DNA from: JAMXLO01 sp963776505
Lineage (GTDB): Bacteria; Pseudomonadota; Alphaproteobacteria; Acetobacterales; Acetobacteraceae
Direction: 5' to 3'
Assembly (NCBI GenBank): GCA_963776505.1
Contig: CAVZNH010000085.1
Location: forward strand, 33,639-97,638
DNA length: 64,000 nucleotides
Positions 18,244-29,219 of the stretch are shown piece by piece (the stretch's first letter is position 1; each line of letters opens with the position of its first letter). Both the position numbers and the translations under genes were made by a program. The notes beneath the pieces were generated by a model. The model was not told the origin of the DNA. It did no database searches and was given only the letters and a program-made list of their open reading frames with translations.

Positions 18244-19621
18244 ATGACCGCCAGGATCCTGATCGTCGACGATGTGCCGGCGAATACCCGACTGTTGGAG
18301 GCCAAGCTGTCGGCCGAATACTATCAGGTCGCCAGTGCCAAGGACGGCTTCGAGGCGCTGCGCATGGCGCTTGACTGGCAGCCGGACCTCATCCTGCTCG
18401 ACGTGATGATGCCTGGGATGGACGGCTTCGAGTGCTGCCGCAGGCTGAAGGGCGACCCGACGACACTCCACATCCCTGTCGTGATGGTGACCGCGCTTGG
18501 CGAACCAGGCGAGCGGCTGCGCGGACTGGAGTCGGGCGCGGACGACTTCCTGACCAAGCCGGTCGAGTACGAGACGCTGATGGCCCGGGTGCGCAGTCTG
18601 ATCCGGCTCAAGCGGCTGCTCGACGAATGGCGCGCGCGCGGCGCGACCGCCCGGGCCATGGGTCTGACCAGCGAGAGCGTGGCGCCGCCATCGGTTGCCG
18701 GCGCCCGCGCGTTGGTGGTGGATGACTGGGACCTTGGCGCCCAGACCATCCAGGATGCACTGGCGCGCGATGACATCATCGCCGGCTCGTGCCCGCACGG
18801 GCGCCGAGGCTACGGAGCTTACTGCCGCCATCCCGTTCGATCTGATCGTGCTCAGCCTGTCGCTCATCGAGGAGGACCCCCTGAAGCTCGCCTCGTCTCT
18901 GCGCGCGGCCGATGCCACGCACGAGATCCCCATGCTGCTGATCGCCGAACCCGAAGAGCGCAGCCGCATCCTGCGCGGCTTCGACCTGGGCGCGAACGAC
19001 TGGCTGGTCCTGCCGCTCGACGAAAACGAACTGCGCGCCCGCGCTCGCAACCAGATCCGGCGCAAGTTCTACCAGGACCGGCTGCGCACCGATCTTGGCA
19101 CCGCGCTGGAGATGGCGCTGATCGACCCGCTGACCGGGCTGTACAATCAGCGCTATCTGATGCGCCATTTGCGGGGGCTGCTGGAGAGCACGCAGAACCC
19201 GGATCTCGGCGTGCTGATGATCGATGTCGATCACTTCAAGGCGGTCAATGACGAGTTCGGCCACGCCACCGGCGATCAGGCGCTGCGAGTCATCGCCGAT
19301 GTTCTGCGCGCCGGCACCCGCGTGTTCGACTCGCTTGCGCGCTACGGGGGCGAGGAGTTCGTGGTGGTGATGCCGGGCACCGGACTCGCTGACGCATTGC
19401 TGGCGGCCGAGCGGGTGCGGTCAGCGGTGGAAGCCACATCGTTCACGTGGGGACCGGGAAGGAAGTGCCGGCTGACGGTGAGCATCGGCGTGGCCAGCAG
19501 CAGACAGTGCCCGGGAACGCCGGAAGCGCTGCTGCATGCTGCCGATCTTGCGCTTTACACAGCCAAGCGTACAGGGCGCAATCGGATCGAGATCGCGACC
19601 CCGATCGGTCCAGTCGCCTAG
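18244..19621 (+). CDS. pleD: PleD-like response regulator, REC-REC-GGDEF (frame change)
   Basis: About 459 residues, as long as Caulobacter PleD. REC1 has phospho-acceptor Asp53 (LLDVMMPGMDGFE) and Lys in FLTKPVEY. After a frame change near 18790 a second receiver follows that has lost the phospho-acceptor (LIVLSLSL) and the Lys (WLVLPLDE), as in PleD. The GGDEF domain has an intact RYGGEEF active site and the RVFD inhibitory I-site just before it. It makes cyclic-di-GMP on phosphorylation and dimerisation. The DivK-like partner that often precedes pleD is not adjacent. It converges with rpmG. Confidence 0.9.
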
Positions 19622-19627
19622 TCCGGC

Positions 19628-19795
19628 TTACTTGATCTTGGCTTCCTTGAACGCAACGTGCTTGCGCACGACCGGATCGTATTTCCGCATCTCGATCTTG
19701 CCGGTCTGGGTGCGCGCGTTCTTCTTCGTCACGTAGTAGAAGCCGGTGTCGGCACTCGAGACGAGCTTGATCTGGATCGTGTTGGTCTTCGCCAT
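19628..19795 (-). CDS. rpmG: 50S ribosomal protein L33
   Basis: A 55-residue protein, MAKTNTIQIKLVSSADTGFY then VTKKNARTQTGKIEMRKYDP and a Lys-rich end, is read from the ATG at 19795 to the TAA at 19628. It is the zinc-independent form without CxxC pairs. The gene ends 6 nt from the convergent pleD stop, an association common in alphaproteobacteria. It lies 59 nt downstream of the S41 protease gene and may be the last gene of that operon. Confidence 0.95.
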   Translation of the reverse strand: MAKTNTIQIKLVSSADTGFYYVTKKNARTQTGKIEMRKYDPVVRKHVAFKEAKIK

Positions 19796-19854
19796 GGCTG
19801 GTCCCTTTCGATCAGCAGAACATGCGATTCCGTTGGCGCACGGTCAAGGATGGA

Positions 19855-21414
19855 TCATCGCGTGGCCCCGGTTCCACTTGCCGCTGCCGCCTCGCCGGGG
19901 GACCTGAGCGGTGGCAGCAGGGCGGCGGCATATGCCGCTGGATCGTGGATGAGCGCACGAGCCGTGTCGAAGTCCGCCTCGCGACCCTCCGCGGCGGGAC
20001 AGTTGTTGCGGATTGCGAGGATCTGCGCCGGTTGCAGCGGTGCCCTGGCTGCCCGGTGGGCCTCCAGCGCCTTCGCCATCGGCTGCTGCCCCTGCGCCAG
20101 TGCCGCGAGCTGCCAGCTCAGAGTGCTCTGCCCCAGGCTGGTGCAGACCTGAGGCAGCACGCCCAGGCCCTGAATGGGCCAGCCACGCGGAGCCAGCACG
20201 CGGCTCCAGGTAACGAACAGCTCCCCACCGTCCGGCAATGCCGTGATGGTCTGCACCAGCCCCTTGCCGAGGGTCGAACTGCCGATGACCACACCGCGGC
20301 CTCGGTCCGCCAATGCAGCGGCCAGTATCTCTGCCGCGCTGGCGGTGCGACCGTCGACCACGATGACAACCGGCGTGTCCCCCGCCAACTCGCCCGGGTT
20401 GGAGCGCCAGATCCGTGTCGCCTCCGGATCGCGTCCGACGGTCATCGTCACGATCCCGGCGGGCAGCAGCGTGTCGGCCGCGCTCACAGCCTGGCGAAGC
20501 AGGCCGCCGCGATCGCCGCGCAGGTCCAGGATGATACCCTCCGGCGGGCGGGTGCTGGCGAAGCCTTGGCCGATGACCTCCGCCAGGTGGCTGTCGGTGC
20601 TGCGGTTGAACTCGGTGATCTGGATCAGCAGCGCGTCGCCGATGCGCTGCGCGAAGACGGTCTCCGGCGGCACCATTTCGCGTTCCAACTCGGCCGAGTG
20701 CGTCCGTCGTTCCTGGTCGCGCCAGGCAATCGTGAGGTGGGTCTCTTCCGGGCCGGCGATCCAGGTCATGACAGAGCCGGCGTCCTTGCCGCGGGTTGAC
20801 CTGCCGTCGACCGACAGGACCGTGTCGCCGGGCCGAATGCCGGCGAGCGCGCCAGGTCCATCGGCGATCGCCTCCTCCACCACGATGGCCGATCCGCGCC
20901 GGGCAAGGCGCAGCCCCGCGCCTGCCTGGCCAATCCGGCGTTCGCGATCCTGGCTGGCATCGCGCGGCGACACGTAGCGAGAATACGGATCGAGGTGATT
21001 GAACAGCTCGTCGAAAAAGCTTTGAACGATGCCCTGTGCGCTGGCTCTATGGACCGGCACAGACGCGCCAGCAGCTGCCACGGCAAAGTCCGTGGCAACG
21101 CGCGCCCAGCCGTTGACGTCGGTTTCGGCGGGCGGTGGCCGTGCCGCGATGAGATGGTCCCGAACGGTCAGGCGGAGGGTTCCGTCATAGACCTGCACCG
21201 TCAGGTCCGGATCGAGCGCCGTGAGCCCGTGCAGTCCCCAGATGGTGAGCTGCGAGACCGCGACCGGTTCCAAGGTGCGCGGGGCCATGAAGGCCAGCGC
21301 CGTCGCGTAGACATCGGTTACGAGATTTGGGTCGATACCAGATGGGGTGACGACAGTCTGGGCGTGCGCAGGGACAGCCAGCAGCAGGACGCACAGGACG
21401 CCGATGCGGATCAC
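19855..21414 (-). CDS. S41 carboxyl-terminal processing protease with PDZ
   Basis: 519 intact residues from a GTG that overlaps the rnr stop (GTGA). A signal peptide (1-18) exports it to the periplasm. A helical N-terminal part includes SFFDELFNHLDPYSRYVSP, the usual CtpA lead-in. The PDZ domain (about 165-245) has GALAGIRPGDTVLSVDG. The protease core has ILDLRGDRGGLL and the Ser/Lys dyad Ser359 (DGRTASAAE) and Lys384 (TLGKG), 25 residues apart as in the family. Substrates are unknown; S41 proteases trim envelope proteins and PG hydrolase regulators. Confidence 0.9.
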   Translation of the reverse strand: MIRIGVLCVLLLAVPAHAQTVVTPSGIDPNLVTDVYATALAFMAPRTLEPVAVSQLTIWGLHGLTALDPDLTVQVYDGTLRLTVRDHLIAARPPPAETDVNGWARVATDFAVAAAGASVPVHRASAQGIVQSFFDELFNHLDPYSRYVSPRDASQDRERRIGQAGAGLRLARRGSAIVVEEAIADGPGALAGIRPGDTVLSVDGRSTRGKDAGSVMTWIAGPEETHLTIAWRDQERRTHSAELEREMVPPETVFAQRIGDALLIQITEFNRSTDSHLAEVIGQGFASTRPPEGIILDLRGDRGGLLRQAVSAADTLLPAGIVTMTVGRDPEATRIWRSNPGELAGDTPVVIVVDGRTASAAEILAAALADRGRGVVIGSSTLGKGLVQTITALPDGGELFVTWSRVLAPRGWPIQGLGVLPQVCTSLGQSTLSWQLAALAQGQQPMAKALEAHRAARAPLQPAQILAIRNNCPAAEGREADFDTARALIHDPAAYAAALLPPLRSPGEAAAASGTGATR

Positions 21415-23356
21415 CTGGGCCTGAATCGCACCCCCTTCTGCGGTCTGCCGCCAGGGCGATCAGGAACGCCCTGCAGAATGTGGAAAACCAGGCCGCCATT
21501 GACCGGACTCGCCTCGGCAAGTCGCACGTCGACCTCCTGAGCCAGGCGGAACGCGAGGCGGGTCCGACGTCCTGTCAGGGTCTGGCTCCTTTCATCGTGC
21601 TGCCAGAAGTCATCCGGCAGCGAGCGGACTGGCACGAGGCCACTCGCGCCGTTTTCGGCAACTGTGACGAAGAGTCCGAAATCGCGTCACACCGGAAATT
21701 CGTGCAGCGAAATTCGCGCCCACTTTATCGGCCATGTATGCAGCAAGGTAACGGTCGATGGCGTCGCGTTCAGCCAGTTGGGCGCGGCGCTCGGTTGCCG
21801 TTATGTGCAAGGCAGTATCGGGAAGGTGCGCGGCTTCGTCGGAGGCGAGGACACCATCGCCAAGCCGCAGGCCAGCGATCAGCGCGCGATGCACCAGCAG
21901 GTCGGCGTAGCGGCGGATCGGGCTGGTGAAGTGCGCGTAGCGCGGCAGAGCGAGGCCGAAATGGCCGATATTGTCGGGACTGTACTCCGCCTGCGACTGG
22001 CTGCGCAGCATGACCTCGTTGACCAGCGAGGCTTCCGGGGTGCCGGCGACACGGCGAAGCACGCGGTCGAGGTCGCGTGGATGCACCTGATCGCCGGGTG
22101 GCAGCGAGATGCCCAGCCCATGCAGGAAGTCGCGAAGCGACGCGAGCTTCTCGTCGGACGGTGGGGCATGGATGCGATACATCGTCGGCTGGTGACGGCG
22201 CTCGAGTTCCTCCGCGGCGGCGACGTTGGCCAGGATCATGAATTCCTCGATGAGCCGGTGGCTGTCGAGGCGTGGCCGAGGCGCCACGCTGCGCACAACG
22301 CCGGCGCCGTCGAGGACGATGCGGCGCTCCGGCAGATCGAGGTCGAGCGTGCCGCGTGCGGTGCGGGCGGCGAGCAGCGCGCGGAATGCCGCGTACAGAT
22401 GCGCGTAACCGGTGTCGCCCGACTCGTGTGCCGCGCTGCACGCTGTCATAGGTGAGGCGCGCCGCGCTGCGCATCAGACCACGGCCGAAGCGATGTGCTG
22501 TCTTGCGTCCCTGCGCATCGATATGGAGTTCAGCGAACAGGCAGCCGCGCTCCTCGTTCGGCCGCAGGCTGCACCAGCCGTTCGACAGCGCCTCCGGCAG
22601 CATCGGCACGACGCGATCGGGAAAGTAGACGCTGTTGCCGCGGGTGCGCGCCGCGTGATCCAGCGCCGATCCGGGGCGGACATAATGGGCGACATCGGCG
22701 ATCGCGACGATCAGGCGAAAGCCCGATCCGTCCGGTTCCGCGAACACGGCATCGTCGAAGTCGCGTGCGTCCTCGCCGTCGATGGTGACCAGCGGGATGT
22801 CGCGCAGATCGGTGCGCCCGCCGAGCGGCGTGGGACGGGCGCGCTCGGCTTCCTCGAGCGCGGCGGCGGGAGAATGCCTGGGGAATGTCGTGGGTATGAA
22901 TGACAATGAGGCTGACGGATCGCGCATCGCCCATGGCGCCGAGGCGCTCGATGATGCGGGCGGGCTTAAGGCCCAGACGATGGTGAGGCAGCGGTTCGGC
23001 GAGCACGATCTCGCCTGGTTCCGCGCCGCCGTCCTGACCGGGCGGCACCACCCATTCCGCTTTGGCGCGGCGGTCGGTGGGGATGATGCGGCCGTGGCGG
23101 AAGACGCCGAGAACGCGGCCTGGCGTGTCGGCCAAACGCCGCATCGTGCGGCCTTCGTAACGGCCTGAGCCGGTGGGCCTGAGGCGCGCCAGCACGCGCT
23201 CACCGGGGGCCAATGCGGGCTGACCGCGCGGTTCGGGCTACCATGAACACGGTGGGTGGCGAGCCGTTGGCGGCGTCCCAGTTGGCCGGCCGCGCGATGG
23301 CGTCGCCGTCGGGGTCGGTGCCGGTGATGACCACGATAGCCGTGCCTGGAAGACGG
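21411..23356 (-). CDS. rnr: Ribonuclease R, N-terminus missing (frame changes)
   Basis: RNase R degrades structured RNA 3' to 5'. Found in order are a cold-shock-like part (VVITGTDPDGDAIARP, GERVLARLRPTGSGRYEG), the RNB active-site run DGEDARDFDDAVFAE, IADVAHYVRPGSALD and VYFPDRVVPMLPEALSN, then SPIRRYADLLVHRALI, and the S1 domain ending DDFWQHDERSQTLTGRRTR. At least four frame changes are needed (about 23210, 22860, 22450 and 21650). No start codon and no N-terminal winged-helix domain (about 60-80 residues) can be found: the coding match begins abruptly at a palindromic repeat just after topA. Confidence 0.85.
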
Positions 23357-23432
23357 CCCCCTCGCGCAAAGGGAGGGGGAGCATCAGGGACCGAGCTCCC
23401 CCTCCCCTTGCGGGAGGGGGTTGGGGGGAGGG
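23353..23432. repeat. GC-rich palindromic element between topA and rnr
   Basis: The segment has 12-nt inverted arms GGGAGGGGGAGC (23371-23382) and GCTCCCCCTCCC (23395-23406), flanked by further runs of C and G that can pair. It occupies nearly all of the gap between the topA stop and the first recognisable rnr codons. It resembles the shorter palindromes at 3432 and 49968. It might act as a terminator-like structure, but there is no T run on either strand. Confidence 0.6.
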
Positions 23433-23443
23433 GGCCTGTCAGA

Positions 23444-26163
23444 TCAACCCGGTCGCGTCGCTGTCTTGCCACGCGCCGCGGCCTTCTTCTTCGGCGATGC
23501 CTTGGCGGTCTTCTTCGTCGCGGGGCGCTTGGCCTTTGCACTGCGTCGTTTGGCAGCGGCCTTTGTCTTGCGTGGGGGCGCTGGTGTCTTGGGTTCAGCC
23601 GCAGCTTCAGGCTTCGCCGCGGTGGCACCGCGACCTCGCCGTCCGGCCGCGCCGCGTGGCCGCAGCGGCTTGCCCTTCTCCTTCAGCAGCGCCACGGCCT
23701 CATCGAGCGTGACCTCTTCCATCATCACGCCGCGCGGCAGATTGGCCACCGTCTTGCCGTGCTGCACATAGGGGCCGAAGCGGCCCTTGCGCACCGCGAT
23801 CAGTTCCTTGTTCCCCGGGTGCGGTCCGAGCGTTCGCACGCTCGCCATCTTGCGCGCGATCAGATCCACCGCCCGGTTGATGCCGATCGCCAGCACATCG
23901 TCGTCGCGATCGAGCGAGCCGAACACCGCGCCCATGCGCACATACGGTCCGAACCGGCCGATCCCGGCCTCGATCGTCTCGCCGGTTTCCGGATGAATGC
24001 CGATGGCTCGCGGCAATGACAGAAGGCCGAGCGCCTGCTCCAGGGTGATCTGCTCGCCGTCCATGCCGCGCGGCAACGCGGTCCGGCGCGGCTTCACCTT
24101 CTTTCCCTTGTCCTCGCCGTTCTCGCCTTGCTGCACATACAGCCCGTACGGGCCCGCGGCGAACCGTGATCTCCTCGCCGGTGTCGGGGTGGGAGCCGAG
24201 GACGCGCATGCCCTCCTTCAGCGTCTCGCCCTGGTCCTCGCCGTTCTCGATCGCCAGGCGCCGCGTGTACTGGCAGGTCGGATAGTTCGAGCAGCCGATG
24301 AAGCTGCCGTAGCGGCCGAGCTTCAGGCCGAGCCGTCCGGTGCCACAGGCCTGGCAGGCACGCGGATCGGTGCCGTCCTCGCGTGGCGGGAAGAAGTGGG
24401 GGCCCAAGGTCCTCATCCAGCGCTGCGATCACGTCGCTGATCTTGAGGTCCTTGGTCTGGTCGACCGCCCGGGAGAACTCCTCCCAGAACGTGTGCAGCA
24501 TCGCCCGCCACTCGGCATTGCCACCGGCGATGTCGTCGAGCTGCTCCTCCATCGAGGCGGTGAAACCGGTATCGACGTAGTGCTCGAAGAAGCTGACCAG
24601 GAAGGCGGTGACCAGCCGTCCGCGGTCCTCCGGGATGAAGCGCCGTTTCTCCAGCCGGACGTAATTGCGATCCTGCAGCACCGACAGGATCGAGGCGTAG
24701 GTGGAGGGTCGGCCGATGCCGAGCTCCTCCAGCTTCTTCACCAGGCTGGCCTCGGAATAGCGTGGCGGCGGCTGCGTGAAGTGCTGCGTCGCGGTCACCT
24801 CGCCGAGGCCCAGCGGATCGCGCTCCGCCATCGGCGGCAGCATGCGGCCCTCGTCCTCTTCCGCTGCATCGTCGGTGTCCTCGCGGTACAGCTTGAGGAA
24901 GCCGTCGAACGCAACGACCGAACCGGTCGCGCGCAGCGTGGTGCCGTGGCCGTCGGTCACCTCCACGCTGACCTGATCGAGTTCGGCGGACTGCATCTGC
25001 GACGCCACGGCCCGCTTCCAGATCAGCTCGTAGAGCCGGCGCTGATCGTTGGAGAGGAAACGCGCGACACTGTCGGGGGTGTGCGCGACGTCGGTCGGGC
25101 GGATCGCCTCGTGCGCCTCCTGGGCGTTCTTGACCCGGGTCTGGTACTCGCGCGCCGCTGACGGCAGGTAGTTGTTGCCATAGTTGGCAACGACGTGTTC
25201 GCGGATCGCGTCGACCGCCTCGCGCGCGATCTGCACGCCGTCGGTCCGCATGTAGGTGATCAGACCGGTGGTCTCGCCATCCAGCTCGACGCCCTCGTAG
25301 AGCTGCTGCGCCAGGCGCATGGTCTGCTGTGCGCCGAAGCCGAGCTTGCGCGATGCCTCCTGCTGCAGCGTCGAGGTGGTGAACGGGGCATTCGGATGCC
25401 GCCGGACGCGCTTCTTCTCGACCGAGCCGACATGGAAACGGCCGGCCTCGACGCGTCGCTTCGCGCCCAACGCCAGCTCCTCGTTGTGCAGATCGAACTG
25501 GTCGAGCTTCTTGCCCTCAAGGTGGGTCAGCCGCGCGGTGAATGGCGCGCCGGCCGGCGTGGTGTAGTCGGCCTCGACCGTCCAGTATTCGCGGGCGCGG
25601 AACGCCTCGATCTCGGCCTCGCGCTCGCAGACCAGCCGGAGCGCGACCGACTGCACCCGGCCAGCCGACCGGCTGCCCGGCAGCTTGCGCCAGAGCACCG
25701 GCGAGAGCGTGAAGCCGACCAGATAGTCCAGAGCACGGCGGGCCAGGTAGGCCTCGATCAATGGCTGGTCGAGATCGCGCGGGGCGGCCATCGCGGCGCG
25801 CACCGCGCTGCGGGTGATCTCGTTGAAGGTGATACGGCGTACCTTGATGCCCTTCAGCGCCTTCTTCTCGGCCAGCATCGCCTTGACGTGCCAGGAGATC
25901 GCCTCCCCTTCGCGGTCAGGGTCGGTGGCCAGATACAGGGTGTCGGCACCCTTCAGGGCTTTGGCGATGGCGCCGACCTGCTTCTCGCCCCGCTGATCCG
26001 ACTGCCAGTCCATGGCGAAGTCCTGCTCGGGGCGCACCGAGCCATCCTTCGGCGGCAGGTCCCGCACGTGGCCCAGGCTGGCCAGCACCGTGTAGCCGCC
26101 ACCGAGATAGCGGTTGATGGTCTTGGCCTTGGCAGGGGATTCGACGACGACGACGTCTGACAT
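23444..26163 (-). CDS. topA: DNA topoisomerase I (frame changes)
   Basis: TopA relaxes negative supercoils. The 906-codon length is normal. N-terminal Toprim: VVVESPAKAKTINRYLG, LYLATDPDREGEAISWH. Active site: GLITYMRTDG with the catalytic Tyr. Then SEASLVKKLEELGIGRPSTYAS. After a frame change near 24405 comes one zinc finger (CQACGTGRLG ... GCSNYPTC), and after another near 24150 the repeated GRFGPYVRMG / GRFGPYVQHG blocks and a Lys/Ala/Pro-rich basic tail of about 60 residues, typical of alphaproteobacteria. It lies in the pyrB-pyrC-plsY-dprA-topA-rnr series, 18 nt after dprA. Confidence 0.93.
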
Positions 26164-26181
26164 AATGATCCTTGGTGTGAC

Positions 26182-27357
26182 CTAAAATCCGGCCTCCGGC
26201 AGCAATGCCACGCGGCTGCCGGGGAGCGTCTCTATCCGGCCGGCGAGCTCCAATTCCAACAGTACCGCCATGACCGCTGCCGCAGAGAACTGGCAGCGCC
26301 GCACGACGTCGTCAACGGCTGTCGGAGAAGTTCCAAGGAGATCAATGACTTGCTGACGAGCTACGGCGAGGTCGGCGCCGCATTCCGCGGGTTCCTGCCA
26401 CGTCGGCGGCGGTTCGGCGAGTCCTGGTTTGGCGTCGCGAGCGAACAGCGGGACGCGGGCCAAGCCTTCACGCGAGGGGTGGTCGGGAAGGTTCTCGAGC
26501 ACGTCCTGCGCCGTCTCGGTCAGGTGCGCACCCTGGCGGATCAGATCGTTGGCGCCACGTGAGCGTGGGTCGAGCGGTGATCCGGGCACCGCGAACAGCT
26601 CTCGGCCGGCCTCCTGGGCGAGGCGCGCGGTGATCAGGCTGCCGGAACGCAGCGCCGCCTCCACCACCACGACGCCGAGGGCGAGGCCGGCGATGATCCG
26701 GTTTCGGCGTGGGAAGTGGCGCGCCTGGGGCGCGGTCCCGAGCGGCGCCTCGGTGACCACGGCGCCGCCTTCCGCGATGCGCCGTTGCAGATCGGCGTGT
26801 TCCGGCGGGTAGGGATTGTCGAGACCGCCAGCCACCGCCGCGATGGTCCGACCGGTCTGGAGGGCGCCGCTATGGGCCGCGCCGTCGATGCCGCGCGCGA
26901 GGCCGGAGACCACCACCAGCGATCGTGCCAGCTCGGCGGCCAGGCTCTCGGCCATGCGCTGACCATTGGCAGAGGCGTTGCGGCCGCCCACCAGGGCGAT
27001 CGCGCGGCTTGCCAGCAGCGCCGATCGCCGAGCACAATGAGAGCGGCCGGTGCATCGTCCAGCATGGCCAGCAGCGGCGGGTAATCCGGTTCTCCGGCAA
27101 AGATCACGCATGCGCCCAGCCGGGCGAGGACGTGCAGTTCGTGCTCAGCATCGTCCGACGAGGGGACAATCCGAGGCGTGCGAACGTCCGCCGGCGCGGG
27201 CCAGGGCCGGCAGCGCATCGAGTGCAGCCGCAGCCGATCCATACCGGGTCAGCATGCGTCGATACGCGACCGGCCCGACGCCCTCGGTGCGGGCAAGTCG
27301 CAGCCGATCTATCGTGTCGGCCGAGGGTGGCTGCGGTGGCTCATGCTTTTTGCCCAA
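26182..27357 (-). CDS. dprA: DprA/Smf DNA-processing protein (frame changes)
   Basis: DprA loads RecA on incoming single-stranded DNA during transformation; comEC lies 5 kb away. The N-terminal SAM-like region has DRLRLARTEGVGPVAYRRML. After two frame changes (about 27185 and 27030) the Rossmann core shows IALVGGRNASANGQRMA, VVSGLARGIDGAAHSGAL, FPRRNRIIAGLA and SGSLITARLAQEAGRE. The C-terminal winged helix reads TAVDDVVRRCQFSAAAVMAVLLELELAGRIE in pieces. The start is uncertain: TTG at 27357 overlaps the plsY 3' end, and no better ATG is in frame. Confidence 0.88.
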
Positions 27358-27933
27358 TGCGCGGCTCGGTGCCTGCGATCAGGCGGCGGATGTTCGTCGT
27401 GATGACGGGCGAACACCAGCACGGCGATTACCAACGCAAGCTTAACGATGGTCATGTCGGCCAGGATGGCGGCAAGGATCGGCGCGAGCGCGAACGACAG
27501 CGAGCGCAGCGAGGCGATGAGACAAGCCGTGCCAGCGCGGCCATGACCAGCCAGACGGCGCCGGCGCAGATGCCCAACTGGCCAGGCGGCGGCGATCAGC
27601 ACGCCGTAGGCCGTGGCGACGGCCTTGCCTCCCTTGAAGCCGCAGCCAGACCGGGAAGGCGTGGCCCAGCACCGCGCCGACGCCGGCCCACAGAACCGCC
27701 GCGTGACCGCCCAGCCAGAGCGGCGAGCAGGACGGCGGCGGCGCCCTTCCGGCGTCCAGCAGCAGCGTGGCCGCGGCGAGCGCCTTGTTGCCGGTGCGCA
27801 GCACGTTGGTGGCGCCGATATTGCCCGAGCCGATGCGGCGGATGTCGCCCAGGCCGGCGGCGCGCGTCAGCAGCAGGCCGAACGGGATCGAGCCCAGCAG
27901 GTAGCCCGGAAGCAGGAATACAATGGGCGGCAT
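27341..27933 (-). CDS. plsY: PlsY, acyl-phosphate glycerol-3-phosphate acyltransferase (frame changes)
   Basis: PlsY uses the acyl-phosphate made by PlsX to acylate glycerol-3-phosphate in the inner membrane. The start is YLLGSIPFGLLLTRAAGLGD then IRRIGSGNIGATNVLR, the family motif 1. The central motif GHAFPVWLRLQG(R)QG is at a frame change near 27625. Further changes lead to an end reading NIRRLIAGTEPRIGQKA with TGA at 27341. The length of about 197 codons fits. Its ATG directly follows the pyrC stop. Confidence 0.87.
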
Positions 27934-29219
27934 CTAACCGAACACCCGCCTGCCGGCCTTCCAGGTGCCCAGTACCACGTCCCTCCAGCGCGCGGCCGTC
28001 GAACGGCGTGTTCTGCGCCTTGCCGGGCAGTTTGCCGGCCTCGACCTGCCAGACGCGCTCCGGATGGAACAGGCAGAGATCCGCCGGCCGCCCCTTCGCC
28101 AGCCGTCCCGCCGTCGATGCCGCAGCAGTGCGGCCGGCCGCGCCGTCAGCAGCTCGATCGCGCGCAGCCAGGGTCAGCGCGCCGTTGTGCACCTGCGCCA
28201 GCGTCACGCCGAGCAGCGTGGCAAGGCCGGTGCCGCCCGGCGTGGCCTGGGCGAAGGGCTGGCGCTTGTCGTCGGCGTCGCGCGGCTGGTGGTCCGAGGC
28301 GATCGGCGTCGATCGTGCCGTCGGCCAGCGCCGCGACCACCGCCAGCCGGTCCGCTTCCTTGCGCAGCGGCGGCGACAGCTTGGCGTAGGTGCGGAAGTC
28401 GCCGATCGCCGTCTCGTTCAGGTCGAAATAGGGCGGCGCGGTGTCGCAGGTCACGGCGAGCCCATCGGCCTTCGCCTGGCGGATCAGCGCCAGCGCCTCG
28501 GCGGTGGAGACATGCGCGAAATGCACCGCCCCGCCGGTCAGCGCCGCGAGCCGGATGTCGCGCGCGACCAGGATCGCCTCGGCGGCGGCCGGGATGCCAG
28601 GCAGGCCGAGCCTGGTCGCCAGTTCGCCCTCGGTGGCCGCGCCGCCTGCCGGCGAGCGAGGGCTCCTCGGGATGCTGCACGATGCGGGCGCCGAAGCCGC
28701 GCGCGTAGGACAGGCCAGCCGCATCAGCCGGGCCGAGCCGATGGCGCGGCTGCCGTCGGTGAAGGCGACCGCGCCGGCCTCGCGCAGCAGGCCGAGTTCG
28801 GCCAGCTCCTCGCCGCGGCAGCCGGCGGTGACGGCGCCGTAGGGCAGGATGGTCAGACTGCCGGTCTCCTCGCCGCGCGCGCGCAGCAGGCGCACCAGGG
28901 CCGGGTCGTCGATGGCGGGCAGGGTGTCGGGCAGGGCGGCGAGCGTGGTGATGCCGCCGGCGGCGGCCGCCTCGCGCGGCCGAGGCGATGGTCTCGCGGT
29001 ATTCGTAGCCCGGCTCGCCGAGGGCGGCGCGCATATCGACCAGGCCTGGGCACAGGATCGCGCCGTCCTCGGCAATCACCGTCGGCGCCGTCCGGCCGGC
29101 CCAGGCCCGGGGCCGAAATCGGCGATCAGCCCGTCGCGCACCAGCAGGTCGCCGTGCTGGTCGACGCCTGATGCTGGGTCCAGCAGGCGGACGCCGGTGA
29201 AGAGCGTATCAGGGCTCAT
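27934..29219 (-). CDS. pyrC: Dihydroorotase-like protein (PyrC/PyrX), frame changes
   Basis: About 428 codons of the class-I dihydroorotase type: SPDTLFTGVRLLDPASG, ILCPGLVDMRAALGEPGYEYRET split by a frame change, AAAGGITTLAALPDT, HFAHVSTAEALALIRQAKA, and a C-terminal GRPADLCLFHPERVW and NTPFDGRALEG. The catalytic HxH metal pair expected after GLVDM is replaced by RAA, and the usual CPHH by TAPP, so it may be the non-catalytic PyrX that partners PyrB. At least four frame changes (about 29095, 28980, 28650 and 28300). The start overlaps the pyrB stop. Confidence 0.85.

Noticed and set aside
18063..18305. 80-residue minus-strand frame with a signal-like hydrophobic segment
   Set aside because: It overlaps the pleD start and upstream gap, has no ribosome site of note and no family; probably chance.
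26925..29171. 748-codon plus-strand open frame opposite dprA, plsY and pyrC
   Set aside because: It is antisense to genes with clear conserved motifs, is low-complexity Arg/Ala/Pro, and is a by-product of high GC.
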